Notes under the pieces: generated by a model
Database searches by the model: none
The model's input: the letters and a program-made list of their open reading frames with translations, nothing else
Told to the model about the DNA's origin: nothing
Made by a program: the position numbers and the translations under genes
From: Dehalococcoidia bacterium UBA2777
GTDB taxonomy: Bacteria; Chloroflexota; Dehalococcoidia; UBA2247; UBA2777
Direction: 5' to 3'
Assembly: GCA_002352365.1 (NCBI GenBank)
Contig: DEIJ01000171.1
Coordinates: forward strand, 1 to 32,817
DNA: 32,817 nt
Shown here: one piece after another, positions 15,852-23,684 of the stretch
Layout: each line of letters starts with the position of its first letter
How positions within the stretch are numbered: position 1 is the first letter of the stretch

Positions 15852-17153
15852 TTAGCTTTTGCTTGTCACTTCCAATTTAGGGCAAAAGATAGCTGGGGTT
15901 GAGATCATGCCCCCAATCCACCTTGTTTCCTTTCCTATGGCAGCAAGTTCACTCAATACCTTATACACATTTCCGGAGACCATGGTGTCTTTTACTCGCC
16001 CTACTATTTCCCCCTTCTCTACTTTATACCCCAGGAGAACATTACCACCAAATTCACCACCGAGGATGTTGGTCTGCTCTGCTCCCATAAGCTGTTCCAC
16101 TACTAATCCCTCCCTTAAATCCTTGACCATGTCCTCAAAGGCAATATCTCCTGGCTCAATAACTAGAGCGGAAACTCGGGGGGCAGGTAAACCGCCACTT
16201 CTATCGCCATTGCCAGTGCTCTGGGTATTGGCTAGGCCAGCAGTTTGAAGGTCATAAAGGAAGCTTTTAACCACTCCATTCTCGATGAGCGACGTGCGTT
16301 GGCTGGGTATACCTTCATCATCACAAGGCCGGCTTCTCGGCTGATAAATGATAGTAGCATCATCCCTTAAGGATAATCTTGGGTCAAAGACCTGCTCAGC
16401 CAACCTATTCCCCAGTGGAGAGGCTCCTTCAAGCACAATCCTGCCGTTGAAGCCTAGCGCCAGCGAGGGGATGAAAGCACTGGCTACTCCATGGGGGGTA
16501 AAGATCACCGGGAGGTATCCTGTAGCCACCGAGGCCTCCTTCTCCGCCAGCTCTAATTGGTTTATCACCGAGCAAGCCAGCTCGTCAACATCCCTGATGG
16601 GATGACATGAGCTTGCCTCGTCGCCAACGAACAGCATATCTGTACCCCGGGTAAGAATGCCTTCAATGGCGATGTCAATTACGCTTTTGTGGTAGCTTGC
16701 CTCACCACCCCGAGTGTTTGATATCTGGACTAAGGCAGTCTCCTTAGCTACCTCTACATCGCAAACCAGCTCCGGGGAATGAGCTCGCAGCCTAGCAATA
16801 AGAGACTCACCTAACTCCACCATCTGCCCTACTGTAACCCCATTTATTTCGGAATCATATACCTCGATCTGAGGATAGAATTGCCTTAAGGGTAATTCGA
16901 ACCGGGCTGAGGCACCAAATTGAGATACCTCTACTGCTCTGTTTACCAGCTCCTGTCTATTATCAAGCCTGGTTGTAATGGCAAAGCCAACCCTTCCCCC
17001 CTTGATAATTCGCAATGCTACCAGTGTCCCCTGATTTGCCTTAAGTTGTTTAAGCCGATTGGCCTCAAAAATGGCTGGTAATTTCTCATAAGAGGTAAAG
17101 AAAACCTCTGCCTCAGCTCCAGCCCTCTTGGCCAAAGATAGGATTTTCTCCAA
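15852..17153 (-). CDS. tldE: TldE/PmbA-type metalloprotease partner subunit
   Basis: The protein is about 433 aa from the TTG at 17153. TldE pairs with TldD in a peptidase that removes short peptides or matures RiPPs. TldE family features are AGAEAEVFF at the N-terminus, RGGEASYHKS in the middle, a VIFTPHGVASAFIPSLALGF segment lacking the TldD HExxxH, DDEGIPSQRTSLIENGVV, and LGYKVEKGEIVGRVKDTMVSG near the end. The start is uncertain. TTG 17151-17153 lies 4 nt after the tldD stop behind a GGGGGT run, whereas in-frame ATG 17204 and ATG 17249 would overlap tldD by 47-92 nt. No peptide precursor gene is seen next to it. Confidence 0.9.
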   Translation of the reverse strand: MEKILSLAKRAGAEAEVFFTSYEKLPAIFEANRLKQLKANQGTLVALRIIKGGRVGFAITTRLDNRQELVNRAVEVSQFGASARFELPLRQFYPQIEVYDSEINGVTVGQMVELGESLIARLRAHSPELVCDVEVAKETALVQISNTRGGEASYHKSVIDIAIEGILTRGTDMLFVGDEASSCHPIRDVDELACSVINQLELAEKEASVATGYLPVIFTPHGVASAFIPSLALGFNGRIVLEGASPLGNRLAEQVFDPRLSLRDDATIIYQPRSRPCDDEGIPSQRTSLIENGVVKSFLYDLQTAGLANTQSTGNGDRSGGLPAPRVSALVIEPGDIAFEDMVKDLREGLVVEQLMGAEQTNILGGEFGGNVLLGYKVEKGEIVGRVKDTMVSGNVYKVLSELAAIGKETRWIGGMISTPAIFCPKLEVTSKS

Positions 17154-17157
17154 TTCA

Positions 17158-18531
17158 TTACCCCCCGACAAGGCAGTGGCGAATCCTGAGGTGAGGACTG
17201 CCATTGGAAACAGGGAGAGGATATTGCCCTCCCTTACCACAGCCACCACCTTGATTTATTCCCAAATCATTACCAATAGCATCTATATTCTCCAAAGTTG
17301 CAAATACATTGCCAGTAAGCACTACAGGGCGCAGTAGTTCAGCTATCCTACCGTGGCGAATCATGTAGGCCTCACCCGCAGAGAAGGTAAACATCTCCAT
17401 GCTGGTGGTTCCTCCATACCAGTTCTTGACATATATCCCGGTCTTGATTTCGCCCATCATTTCCTCAAAAGAAACCGAGCCTGGCTCAATAAGGGTATTG
17501 GTCATGCGGACAATAGGAGGATACCGATAGCCTATTGCCCGAGCATTACTGGTAGGTGTCTCTTTCATCTTAGCTGCCGTTTCTCGAGAGTGGAGTCTGC
17601 CTACCAAGACTCCTTCCTGAATGAGATATGTCTTGGTGGCTGGTACCCCTTCGTCATCATATTTATAGCTGCCACGCAAATCAGGGATAGCTGCCCCATC
17701 AACGATGTTGAGATGCTTACCACCAAATCTGCGACCTAAAACCATAATCTCTCGCAGCTGCTCGTTCTCATAGACGAAGTCAGATTCGGACAGATGGCCG
17801 AAAGCTTCGTGAGCAAACACCCCAGCCAGCACCGGATCTAAGACTACAGTATATTCCCCACCCTCAACCTCAGGAGCCGAGAGCATCTCTACAGCAAGCC
17901 TAGCCGTCTCCTTCACCTGCTGATGAAGCCCTTCTATCTGGGCAAAGTTGCCATTGCTCCCCACGCTCAATCCGGCTTGCTGCACCTCTTCTCCCTCCCT
18001 GGCTATAGCAGTGATGCGAAGAGCCAGATCCGATTTATCCTGCTCGATGTAGCTACCTTCAGAATTGGCGAAAATCACCTTCTTGGAGCTATCTCTATAG
18101 GTTATGCTAGAGGTCTGAATCTGTGGAGTGCTCCAGATGATCTCGTTATATTCGTCAAGAAGAAGTTTCTTTTCCACCACCGGGACTGTGGCAGCATTTT
18201 TCTTTGTCATCACCCTAACTATATCAACTACTGGCTCAGCAGGGGCAAGTCGGGAGATCTCTTTTCCTACCAGACCCGCCTGTCTTATGGCTAATTCTAT
18301 TTTATCCCCCATTCCATTGACATTATTAAAGCTAACGAACCCCCATCCCCCCCGGACTTGCGCCCGCACATTGCCCCCTAAACTTTGGGACTTACTGAGG
18401 TTTTCCAGTTCTCTTCCCCGATACTGAATATGGGTAGCTTCACTCTCCTCAAGGCGAACCTCAATATAATCGGCATGGTATTTTTTCAATACCTCCCTCA
18501 TCTGGTCACCAAGAGCTTCACCCTTGTACAA
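17158..18531 (-). CDS. tldD: TldD metalloprotease
   Basis: The protein is 457 aa. The zinc site HEAFGH (241-246) sits in VFAHEAFGHLSESDFVYENE. Other family landmarks are YKYDDEGVPATKTYLI, the YGGTTSMEMFTFSAGEAYMI segment, and a C-terminus with GGGCGKGGQ...LPVSNGSPHLRIRHCLVGG. It would be the catalytic half of a TldD-TldE complex with the next gene. The start is TTG 18529-18531 with GGAGG seven bases upstream. A good promoter lies 170-200 nt upstream, right behind mnmE. The leader of about 165 nt shows no clear riboswitch or ORF. Confidence 0.95.
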   Translation of the reverse strand: MYKGEALGDQMREVLKKYHADYIEVRLEESEATHIQYRGRELENLSKSQSLGGNVRAQVRGGWGFVSFNNVNGMGDKIELAIRQAGLVGKEISRLAPAEPVVDIVRVMTKKNAATVPVVEKKLLLDEYNEIIWSTPQIQTSSITYRDSSKKVIFANSEGSYIEQDKSDLALRITAIAREGEEVQQAGLSVGSNGNFAQIEGLHQQVKETARLAVEMLSAPEVEGGEYTVVLDPVLAGVFAHEAFGHLSESDFVYENEQLREIMVLGRRFGGKHLNIVDGAAIPDLRGSYKYDDEGVPATKTYLIQEGVLVGRLHSRETAAKMKETPTSNARAIGYRYPPIVRMTNTLIEPGSVSFEEMMGEIKTGIYVKNWYGGTTSMEMFTFSAGEAYMIRHGRIAELLRPVVLTGNVFATLENIDAIGNDLGINQGGGCGKGGQYPLPVSNGSPHLRIRHCLVGG

Positions 18532-18701
18532 TGACTATCCTCCTTAATTTGCTATCCAAGAAGATCAAGATTTTCCCGGCTGCTCCAATAAGCTTAACAG
18601 ATTCCATCCCCCAAATATACCCCGAAAAATTGAACATTTCGGTGGGTGGGGGAAGGTGGCCAGACTTTTTGGAGTCGGCTTTGTCAAAGAAAGTTGGTTA
18701 T

Positions 18702-18730
18702 AGTGTATAGAGGGAGCCCACAATTGTCAA
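18702..18730 (-). promoter_or_regulatory. Putative tldD-tldE-HEAT-GNAT promoter
   Basis: On the minus strand a perfect TTGACA (18730-18725) is followed after 17 nt by TACACT (18707-18702). It begins two bases beyond the mnmE stop codon and would start transcription near 18695, giving tldD a leader of about 165 nt. This allows the tldD run to be transcribed independently of mnmE. Confidence 0.6.
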
Positions 18731-18731
18731 T

Positions 18732-20069
18732 CTACTTCCCAATGCAAAACTGGCTGAAGATGGTCTCGAGAAGATCCTGTTGGACTGTCTCACCGGTGAT
18801 TTCACCTAGAGTATTGAGAGCAGCGGTGAGGTCGATAGTGATAAAGTCATCGGGCAGGCTAGCTTCGAGGCTTGACAAAGCAGAAGTTAAGTGTCTCTCC
18901 GCCCTCCCTAAAGCATCCTTGTGACGCGGGTTACATACCACGATGACATCTGAGGTAAAAACCTTTCTGCCTAATACAGTGCTGACCATCTCTTGTTCCA
19001 ACTCCTCAATGCCCTTGCCATTAAGAGCAGAAGCAAAAACCACCTTCCCGGGCAGTTCAGTTATCTCAGCCTGGCAGGGCAAATCACACTTATTAGCTAT
19101 TACTAAAATAATCTTGTCCTGAAGCAATCCCATAATTTGCCTATCATCAGCGGTTAGTGGCCCACTTGCATCAACCACCAGGAGAACAAGATCGGCCTGC
19201 TCTATTGCCTTGCGGCTGCGTTCAATTCCAAGTGCTTCTACCGTATCTTTACTGTGGAAAATCCCCGCTGTATCCACTAAGATAAAAGGAATCCCCCCCA
19301 GGTTTATCATTTCCTCCACGGTATCTCGGGTAGTTCCCGGGATAGGGGTAACGATACAGCGGTCTTCTCGGAGCAGCCGGTTAAGCAAACTGGACTTACC
19401 CACATTGGGGCGTCCTACAATGGCAGTCCTCACCCCCTGGCGATAGATGATGCCATTATCAGCGGTGGCGATAAGTTGGCGCAAGCTATCACCAGCCTGG
19501 CTCAAAGGCCCCATTACCTCCTGCTCCTCTATCTCATCTTCGGGGAAGTCGATTCTAGCAGTGAGATAGGCGAGGATTGACATTAACTGGGTGCGGATTG
19601 CCTTTATTCTCGCTGACAGGCGTCCCTCTAGCCCGTTTACTGCCACTCTTAAGCCCGCTTGCGTTTTAGCCCGAATTACATCCAACACTGCCTCTGCTTG
19701 GGCTAAATCTATCCTGCCATTAAGGAAAGCTCGCAAGGTAAACTCGCCAGGATAAGCGAGTCTTGCCCCATAGCGTAACACCAGTTCCAAAATATATTGC
19801 AGTGGCAATGGCCCACCATGGCAGTTGATCTCCACTATATCTTCTGTGGTATAAGTGTGGGGTGAAGCCATGTAACACACCAGTACCTCATCTACCGCCT
19901 TATCGCTTTCAGGGTCGATGATGTGGCCATAGACCAGGCGGCGATTGGCAAGATGGCTAGAGAAGATCTTGTCCACAATCGAGCGAGCCTCTTGGCCACT
20001 GAGACGAACAATACCTATCCCACCCTCACCTAGGGGGGTAGAGATGGCAGCAATAGTATCTTGATACAT
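18732..20069 (-). CDS. mnmE: tRNA uridine-5-carboxymethylaminomethyl modification GTPase MnmE
   Basis: The protein is 445 aa, full length. It makes the wobble-uridine cmnm5/nm5 modification with MnmG. The N-terminal folate-binding domain starts DTIAAISTPLGEGGIGIVRL and includes NCHGGPLPLQYIL. The inserted G domain has G1 GRPNVGKSS (219-227), G2/G3 PGTTRDTVEE and VDTAGIF, and G4 NKCDL. The catalytic C-terminus is CIGK. The only reasonable start, ATG 20069, has AAAAGG abutting it with no spacer. The promoter at 20079-20107 would start the mRNA about 2 nt before that ATG, so the gene is probably translated leaderless. MnmG is not in the window. Confidence 0.96.
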   Translation of the reverse strand: MYQDTIAAISTPLGEGGIGIVRLSGQEARSIVDKIFSSHLANRRLVYGHIIDPESDKAVDEVLVCYMASPHTYTTEDIVEINCHGGPLPLQYILELVLRYGARLAYPGEFTLRAFLNGRIDLAQAEAVLDVIRAKTQAGLRVAVNGLEGRLSARIKAIRTQLMSILAYLTARIDFPEDEIEEQEVMGPLSQAGDSLRQLIATADNGIIYRQGVRTAIVGRPNVGKSSLLNRLLREDRCIVTPIPGTTRDTVEEMINLGGIPFILVDTAGIFHSKDTVEALGIERSRKAIEQADLVLLVVDASGPLTADDRQIMGLLQDKIILVIANKCDLPCQAEITELPGKVVFASALNGKGIEELEQEMVSTVLGRKVFTSDVIVVCNPRHKDALGRAERHLTSALSSLEASLPDDFITIDLTAALNTLGEITGETVQQDLLETIFSQFCIGK

Positions 20070-20078
20070 CCTTTTCTA

Positions 20079-20107
20079 TCTATAACATAAAGGCAAAATG
20101 TTATCAA
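20079..20107 (-). promoter_or_regulatory. Putative mnmE promoter giving a leaderless transcript
   Basis: On the minus strand TTGATA (20107-20102) and TATAGA (20084-20079) are spaced by 17 nt. The predicted start falls near 20072, about 2 nt before the mnmE ATG at 20069. The -35 box lies across the centre of the inverted repeat 20093-20115, so a protein bound there would block the promoter. Confidence 0.55.
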
Positions 20108-20115
20108 CATTTTGC
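20093..20115. promoter_or_regulatory. Perfect inverted repeat, candidate operator between mnmE and the phosphatase gene
   Basis: GCAAAATGTT (20093-20102), ATC, AACATTTTGC (20106-20115): a perfect 10-bp inverted repeat with a 3-nt centre, in the divergent intergenic region. It overlaps the -35 element of the mnmE promoter. There is no T-run on either side, so it looks like a dimeric repressor site rather than a terminator. The regulator is unknown. Confidence 0.55.
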
Positions 20116-20143
20116 GCCGAAGCTATCCCTCGGTATCCTCCTG

Positions 20144-20152
20144 TGCTACAAT
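20144..20152 (+). promoter_or_regulatory. Possible extended -10 promoter of the histidine phosphatase-nth-argC operon
   Basis: TGCTACAAT is an extended -10 element (TGn + TACAAT, 20147-20152) about 20 nt before the GTG start at 20172. No good -35 hexamer lies at the proper distance, as is common with extended -10 promoters. Tentative. Confidence 0.35.
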
Positions 20153-20171
20153 TAAAAAATCGAGGTTAAAA

Positions 20172-20798
20172 GTGACCCGCATTATTATAATAAGGCATGG
20201 GCAAACTAAGTGGAATGAGGGGGAGGGGGAGAGATTCCGGGGGAGGGCAAACTTAGATTTAGATGAGCAGGGCATCAGGCAAGCCGAGGCGACAGCGGCC
20301 AGGATAAGCCAGTGGCAAGTAAATCGAATTTATTCTAGTCCACTGAAGCGGTCGATGAGCACAGCCCAAATCCTCGCTCGCCCTTTCAATCTTCAAGCGC
20401 AACCACTGGAGGGGCTTATTGATATAGATTTTGGCACCTGGCAGGGGCTTTCCCCCGCCGAAGTAGCTCGCCGGGATAGTGAACTTTACTCTTTATGGCT
20501 ACACTGCCCCCATTTAGTTACTTTCTCTCAGGGAGAAAGCCTGGATCAGGTTCGTGATAGGGTAGCTATCACCTTTGATAGGCTATTACAGCAACACCAA
20601 GGCCAAACTATTGTTGTTATCTCCCATAAGGTAGTATGTAAGGTTTTGATTTGTCATCTCATCGGCTTGGACAACTCTCATTTCTGGCAGGTGGAGCAGG
20701 ATACTTGTGCCATCAACCTTGTTGAGGTGAGGGATAGTGCTTTAGCCATAGCCTTACTTAACGATACCTGCCATCTCAAAAGGGTGAGGGTGAAGTGA
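20172..20798 (+). CDS. Histidine phosphatase superfamily protein (phosphoglycerate mutase/CobC-like)
   Basis: The protein is 208 aa. The phosphohistidine motif is IIIIRHGQTKWN (R8, H9). It is followed by SSPLKRSMSTAQ (second active-site Arg), the GLIDIDFGTWQGL segment (conserved Glu/Asp-F-G-x-W-x-G), and the second catalytic histidine in VVISHKVVCK. The start is GTG 20172 with GAGG seven bases upstream; the upstream in-frame ATG at 20112 is within the inverted repeat and has no site. It resembles 2,3-bisphosphoglycerate-dependent mutase-like and alpha-ribazole phosphatase (CobC) proteins. There is no cobalamin gene nearby to support CobC, so only the family is called. It ends 1 nt before nth. 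Confidence 0.88.
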   Translation: MTRIIIIRHGQTKWNEGEGERFRGRANLDLDEQGIRQAEATAARISQWQVNRIYSSPLKRSMSTAQILARPFNLQAQPLEGLIDIDFGTWQGLSPAEVARRDSELYSLWLHCPHLVTFSQGESLDQVRDRVAITFDRLLQQHQGQTIVVISHKVVCKVLICHLIGLDNSHFWQVEQDTCAINLVEVRDSALAIALLNDTCHLKRVRVK

Positions 20799-20799
20799 A

Positions 20800-21468
20800 A
20801 TGAACATCAGGGAAATCCTCAGGCTGTTAGAGCGAGAATATGGTGCCCGCTACTTGAAACCCGACCGAGAGCCGGTATCGGCACTAGTGATGACTATCCT
20901 TTCCCAGAACACTTCAGATGTGAACTCACATCGAGCCTTCAGCTCGCTTCTGGCTACCTTTGACAATTGGGAAGAGGTGGCTGCTACTGGCGTGGATGAT
21001 ATCGCCCAAGCTATCAGGTCGGGTGGGTTAGCTCAGGTCAAGGCAAAGCGAATCACCCAAGCGCTCCATGAGATCAAGAACAGGCGAGGTTCCCTTGACC
21101 TTGGTTTCTTAGCTGACCTCCCCTTAGCTGAAGCCAAATCTTGGTTAAGGGAGCTACCTGGGGTGGGGCCAAAAACAGCCGGATGCGTGCTGCTCTTCTC
21201 CTTGGGGAGACCTGCTTTGCCGGTAGATACCCATGTCTTCAGGGTAGCCAAGCGCTTGGGTTTAGTTGACTCTAAATCATCCCCAGAGGGAGTCCATCAG
21301 CTACTTGAGAGCCTGATCCCACCACAGAATATTTATCAGTTTCACCTTCACATGGTGGAGCATGGTCGCAAAATATGCCAAGCTCAGCGACCTCACTGCC
21401 AGGGCTGTGGATTCAACCAACTATGTCAACACTTTCTCCACTCAAGGCAAGGGGGAACCCCAAAATGA
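20800..21468 (+). CDS. nth: Endonuclease III (DNA glycosylase/AP lyase)
   Basis: The protein is 222 aa and removes oxidised pyrimidines from DNA and cleaves the abasic site. The helix-hairpin-helix LPGVGPKTAG carries catalytic K125 (K120 in E. coli), and catalytic D143 lies in PVDTHVFRVAKRLG (D138 in E. coli). The C-terminal [4Fe-4S] cluster motif has C-x6-C-x2-C-x5-C spacing in CQAQRPHCQGCGFNQLC. The early SQNTSD is typical (LS.Q..D). It starts 1 nt after the phosphatase gene, and its stop overlaps the argC start (ATGA), indicating coupling within one operon. Confidence 0.96.
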   Translation: MNIREILRLLEREYGARYLKPDREPVSALVMTILSQNTSDVNSHRAFSSLLATFDNWEEVAATGVDDIAQAIRSGGLAQVKAKRITQALHEIKNRRGSLDLGFLADLPLAEAKSWLRELPGVGPKTAGCVLLFSLGRPALPVDTHVFRVAKRLGLVDSKSSPEGVHQLLESLIPPQNIYQFHLHMVEHGRKICQAQRPHCQGCGFNQLCQHFLHSRQGGTPK

Positions 21469-22505
21469 ACAAGATAAAGGTAGGAATTATCAATGTTACT
21501 GGCTATGTGGGGGCAGAGCTGGCTCGATTGCTTTGCCGCCACCTGGGGGTGGAGCTTATTTCGGTTACTGGGCGAAGTGAAGTAGGCAAGAAGCTGGGCG
21601 ATGTCTTCCCACATCTTTCCCCCATTGACTTAAGTATTGAAGCAGAGCCTGAGGATGCAGGGCTGGTTCTCTCCGCTTTGCCTCACAAGGCGAGTGCCGA
21701 GGTGGTATTGTCTCTACTTGAGAAGGGCATCAAAGTAGTCGACCTCAGCGCCGACTTCAGGCTGAAGGATGCAGAGGAATATCAGCAGTGGTATAAATTT
21801 ATCCACCCCGCCCCAGGGCTGCTCCGAGAGGCAGTCTATGGACTCACCGAACTCCATCGGCATCAAGTGGCCTCAAGCCGTCTGGTGGCTAACCCTGGCT
21901 GTTATCCCGTATCGGCCATCCTTGCCCTAGCCCCCCCAGTCAAAGAAGGGCTTATTTATCCCGACATCATCATTGACAGCAAGTCTGGTGTATCTGGAGC
22001 AGGGAGGGCTTTAAGTCTCAATGCCCACTACTCGGAAACGAGTGATAACGTCTCTGCCTACGCCCTGGAGGGGCATAGGCATCTTCCCGAGGTCATCCAA
22101 GAGTTGAAGGTACTTCATCCCAATTTCTCCCCCTCAATAACTTTTGTTCCCCATCTCGTGCCCATGACCCGAGGAATCTTGAGTTCCTGCTATGCCAAGC
22201 TTTTGGAGGGGAAGATGGCCAACAGCGAGAGAGGGAAAGCAGAATTGAAAGAGCTTTATCGAGGCTTTTATAAAGGTGAACCGTTTGTTAAAGTAGTTGA
22301 TACTCCACCACAAACCAAACAAACCTGGGGGAGTAACCTGTGCCTTATTTACCCCACTATTGACTTGAGGACAGGAAGACTTATAGTGATCAGTTGCCTC
22401 GACAACCTGGTAAAGGGGGCGGCAGGGCAGGCAGTTCAAAATATGAACTTGATGCTGGGCTTCCCTGAGACTATGGGGCTGGAGGCACTTGCAATTTACC
22501 CTTAG
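21465..22505 (+). CDS. argC: N-acetyl-gamma-glutamyl-phosphate reductase
   Basis: The protein is 346 aa. It reduces N-acetylglutamyl phosphate to the semialdehyde with NADPH, the third step of arginine synthesis. The nucleotide-binding start KVGIINVTGYVGAELARLL, catalytic Cys C146 in VANPGCYPVSA, SKSGVSGAGR and the histidine-bearing EGHRHLPEV are all present. The last two are ArgC signatures. The ATG at 21465 overlaps the nth stop and has AAGGGGG nine bases upstream. No argJ, argB or argD follows, so arginine genes are scattered in this genome. The LysW-pathway relative LysY is an alternative, but nothing nearby supports it. Confidence 0.95.
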   Translation: MNKIKVGIINVTGYVGAELARLLCRHLGVELISVTGRSEVGKKLGDVFPHLSPIDLSIEAEPEDAGLVLSALPHKASAEVVLSLLEKGIKVVDLSADFRLKDAEEYQQWYKFIHPAPGLLREAVYGLTELHRHQVASSRLVANPGCYPVSAILALAPPVKEGLIYPDIIIDSKSGVSGAGRALSLNAHYSETSDNVSAYALEGHRHLPEVIQELKVLHPNFSPSITFVPHLVPMTRGILSSCYAKLLEGKMANSERGKAELKELYRGFYKGEPFVKVVDTPPQTKQTWGSNLCLIYPTIDLRTGRLIVISCLDNLVKGAAGQAVQNMNLMLGFPETMGLEALAIYP

Positions 22506-22539
22506 ATAAGAGATAATGGTGCCTATATTGCCATCAGAT

Positions 22540-22568
22540 TTGGCAAGAGGAGGGTCATAATGTAAGAT
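22540..22568 (+). promoter_or_regulatory. Possible hflK-hflC promoter
   Basis: TTGGCA (22540-22545) and TAAGAT (22563-22568) are separated by 17 nt, in the 112-nt gap between argC and hflK. The -10 is weak. Apart from this and the AAGGAGG ribosome site of hflK, nothing distinct is seen in the gap. Confidence 0.35.
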
Positions 22569-22617
22569 ATGGCGTGGGGTATTTCTCAAGTCACTATGGG
22601 AAGGAGGGATTAATGAG

Positions 22618-23652
22618 ATGAGCAGACAACCAAGAAGGCCGAGTAGAAGAGAGGCTCAGCCACCGGGGGAGGTCATGTGGCAGAGGGTGAGGAGATGGGG
22701 AGTAGGCAGATCGATTGGGATCGTGGTAGGGATTGTGGCGGTGATCTGGCTGTTATCGGGGATATATACCGTTGGTCCCGGCGAGGTGGCGGTGGTAAGG
22801 CAATTCGGCAGGGAAGTGGCCCAGACAGGCCCGGGACTAAACTACCACCTCCCCGGGCCCATCCAGAGGGCTGATAAAGTCAACATGGCCCAGATACGAA
22901 GGGCCGAGATCGGCTTTAGGACAGTGGTGATACCAGGGAGACCAGCCAAACACGAACCAAGGCTAGTGGAAGCGCTGATGCTCACTGGGGATGAAAACAT
23001 TGCTGATATCCAAGTCCTGGTGCAGTACAGGGTAAGGGATGCCTCGGAGTTTCTATTTAAGGTAAGAGCCCCGGAACAAGCCCTTCGAGCTGCAACTGAG
23101 GTTGCCTTGAGGGGTGTTATTGGCAAGACCAGTATTGATGATGCCATGACGGTGGGCAGGCCTCAGGTGGAAGCGGATACCAGAGATTTTTTGCAGCGGC
23201 TGCTAGATGACTACCACACCGGGCTGCAGGTAGTCGAAGTGAAGCTACTGGTGGTAGATCCTCCCGATGAGGTGAAAGACGCTTTCCATGAGGTGGTTCG
23301 TGCCCTGGAGGATAGGGACAGGCTTACCAGAGAAGCCGAAGGATACGCTGAGGATTTGGTCCCCAAAGCCAGGGGGGATGCCGAAAGGGAGATAAAAGCA
23401 GCCGAAGCCTATAAAGAGGCCAGGGTAAGTCGGGCTCAAGGGGATACAGCAAAGTTCCTCGAGGTTCTTGAGGAGTATCAGAAGGCAAAGGATGTGACCC
23501 GGGAGAGACTATATCTGGAGACGATAGAGGTGGTCTTGTCTGAGGTCGAGATATTTGTTATCGATCCCCAAGCTGGTGGTGGCAATCTATTGCAATTTCT
23601 ACCGCTAAAGGAAATGACGGAGCTGGAGAAACCCGAAGGCACAAGCCAGTAA
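22618..23652 (+). CDS. hflK: HflK-like SPFH-domain membrane protein
   Basis: The protein is 344 aa. It has a short basic N-terminus (RRPSRREAQ), one membrane helix (about 32-48, GIVVGIVAVIWLL), then a band-7/SPFH domain. Family features are YTVGPGEVAVVRQFGR, TGPGLNYHLPGPI and DIQVLVQYRVRDASEFLFKV. A charged coiled coil follows (about 215-300), with repeated AEREIKAAEAYKEARV-type blocks. HflK and HflC form a membrane cage that regulates the FtsH protease in E. coli. Here it is followed by hflC after 32 nt. The start at 22618 has GGAGG about 10 nt upstream; ATG 22613 is out of frame. No ftsH lies in the window. Confidence 0.92.
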   Translation: MSRQPRRPSRREAQPPGEVMWQRVRRWGVGRSIGIVVGIVAVIWLLSGIYTVGPGEVAVVRQFGREVAQTGPGLNYHLPGPIQRADKVNMAQIRRAEIGFRTVVIPGRPAKHEPRLVEALMLTGDENIADIQVLVQYRVRDASEFLFKVRAPEQALRAATEVALRGVIGKTSIDDAMTVGRPQVEADTRDFLQRLLDDYHTGLQVVEVKLLVVDPPDEVKDAFHEVVRALEDRDRLTREAEGYAEDLVPKARGDAEREIKAAEAYKEARVSRAQGDTAKFLEVLEEYQKAKDVTRERLYLETIEVVLSEVEIFVIDPQAGGGNLLQFLPLKEMTELEKPEGTSQ

Positions 23653-23684
23653 TTTGATGGAAAAACTTTCCAGGAGGTAGGCAA

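Noticed and set aside
15392..15880. Plus-strand open frame of 162 codons opposite the HEAT gene
   Set aside because: It is rich in Ser/Arg/Thr, typical of an antisense shadow. The minus strand has well-formed HEAT repeats.
21362..21580. Short plus-strand frame across the nth-argC junction
   Set aside because: It overlaps both genes in another frame, and the ATGA overlap of nth and argC explains the junction.
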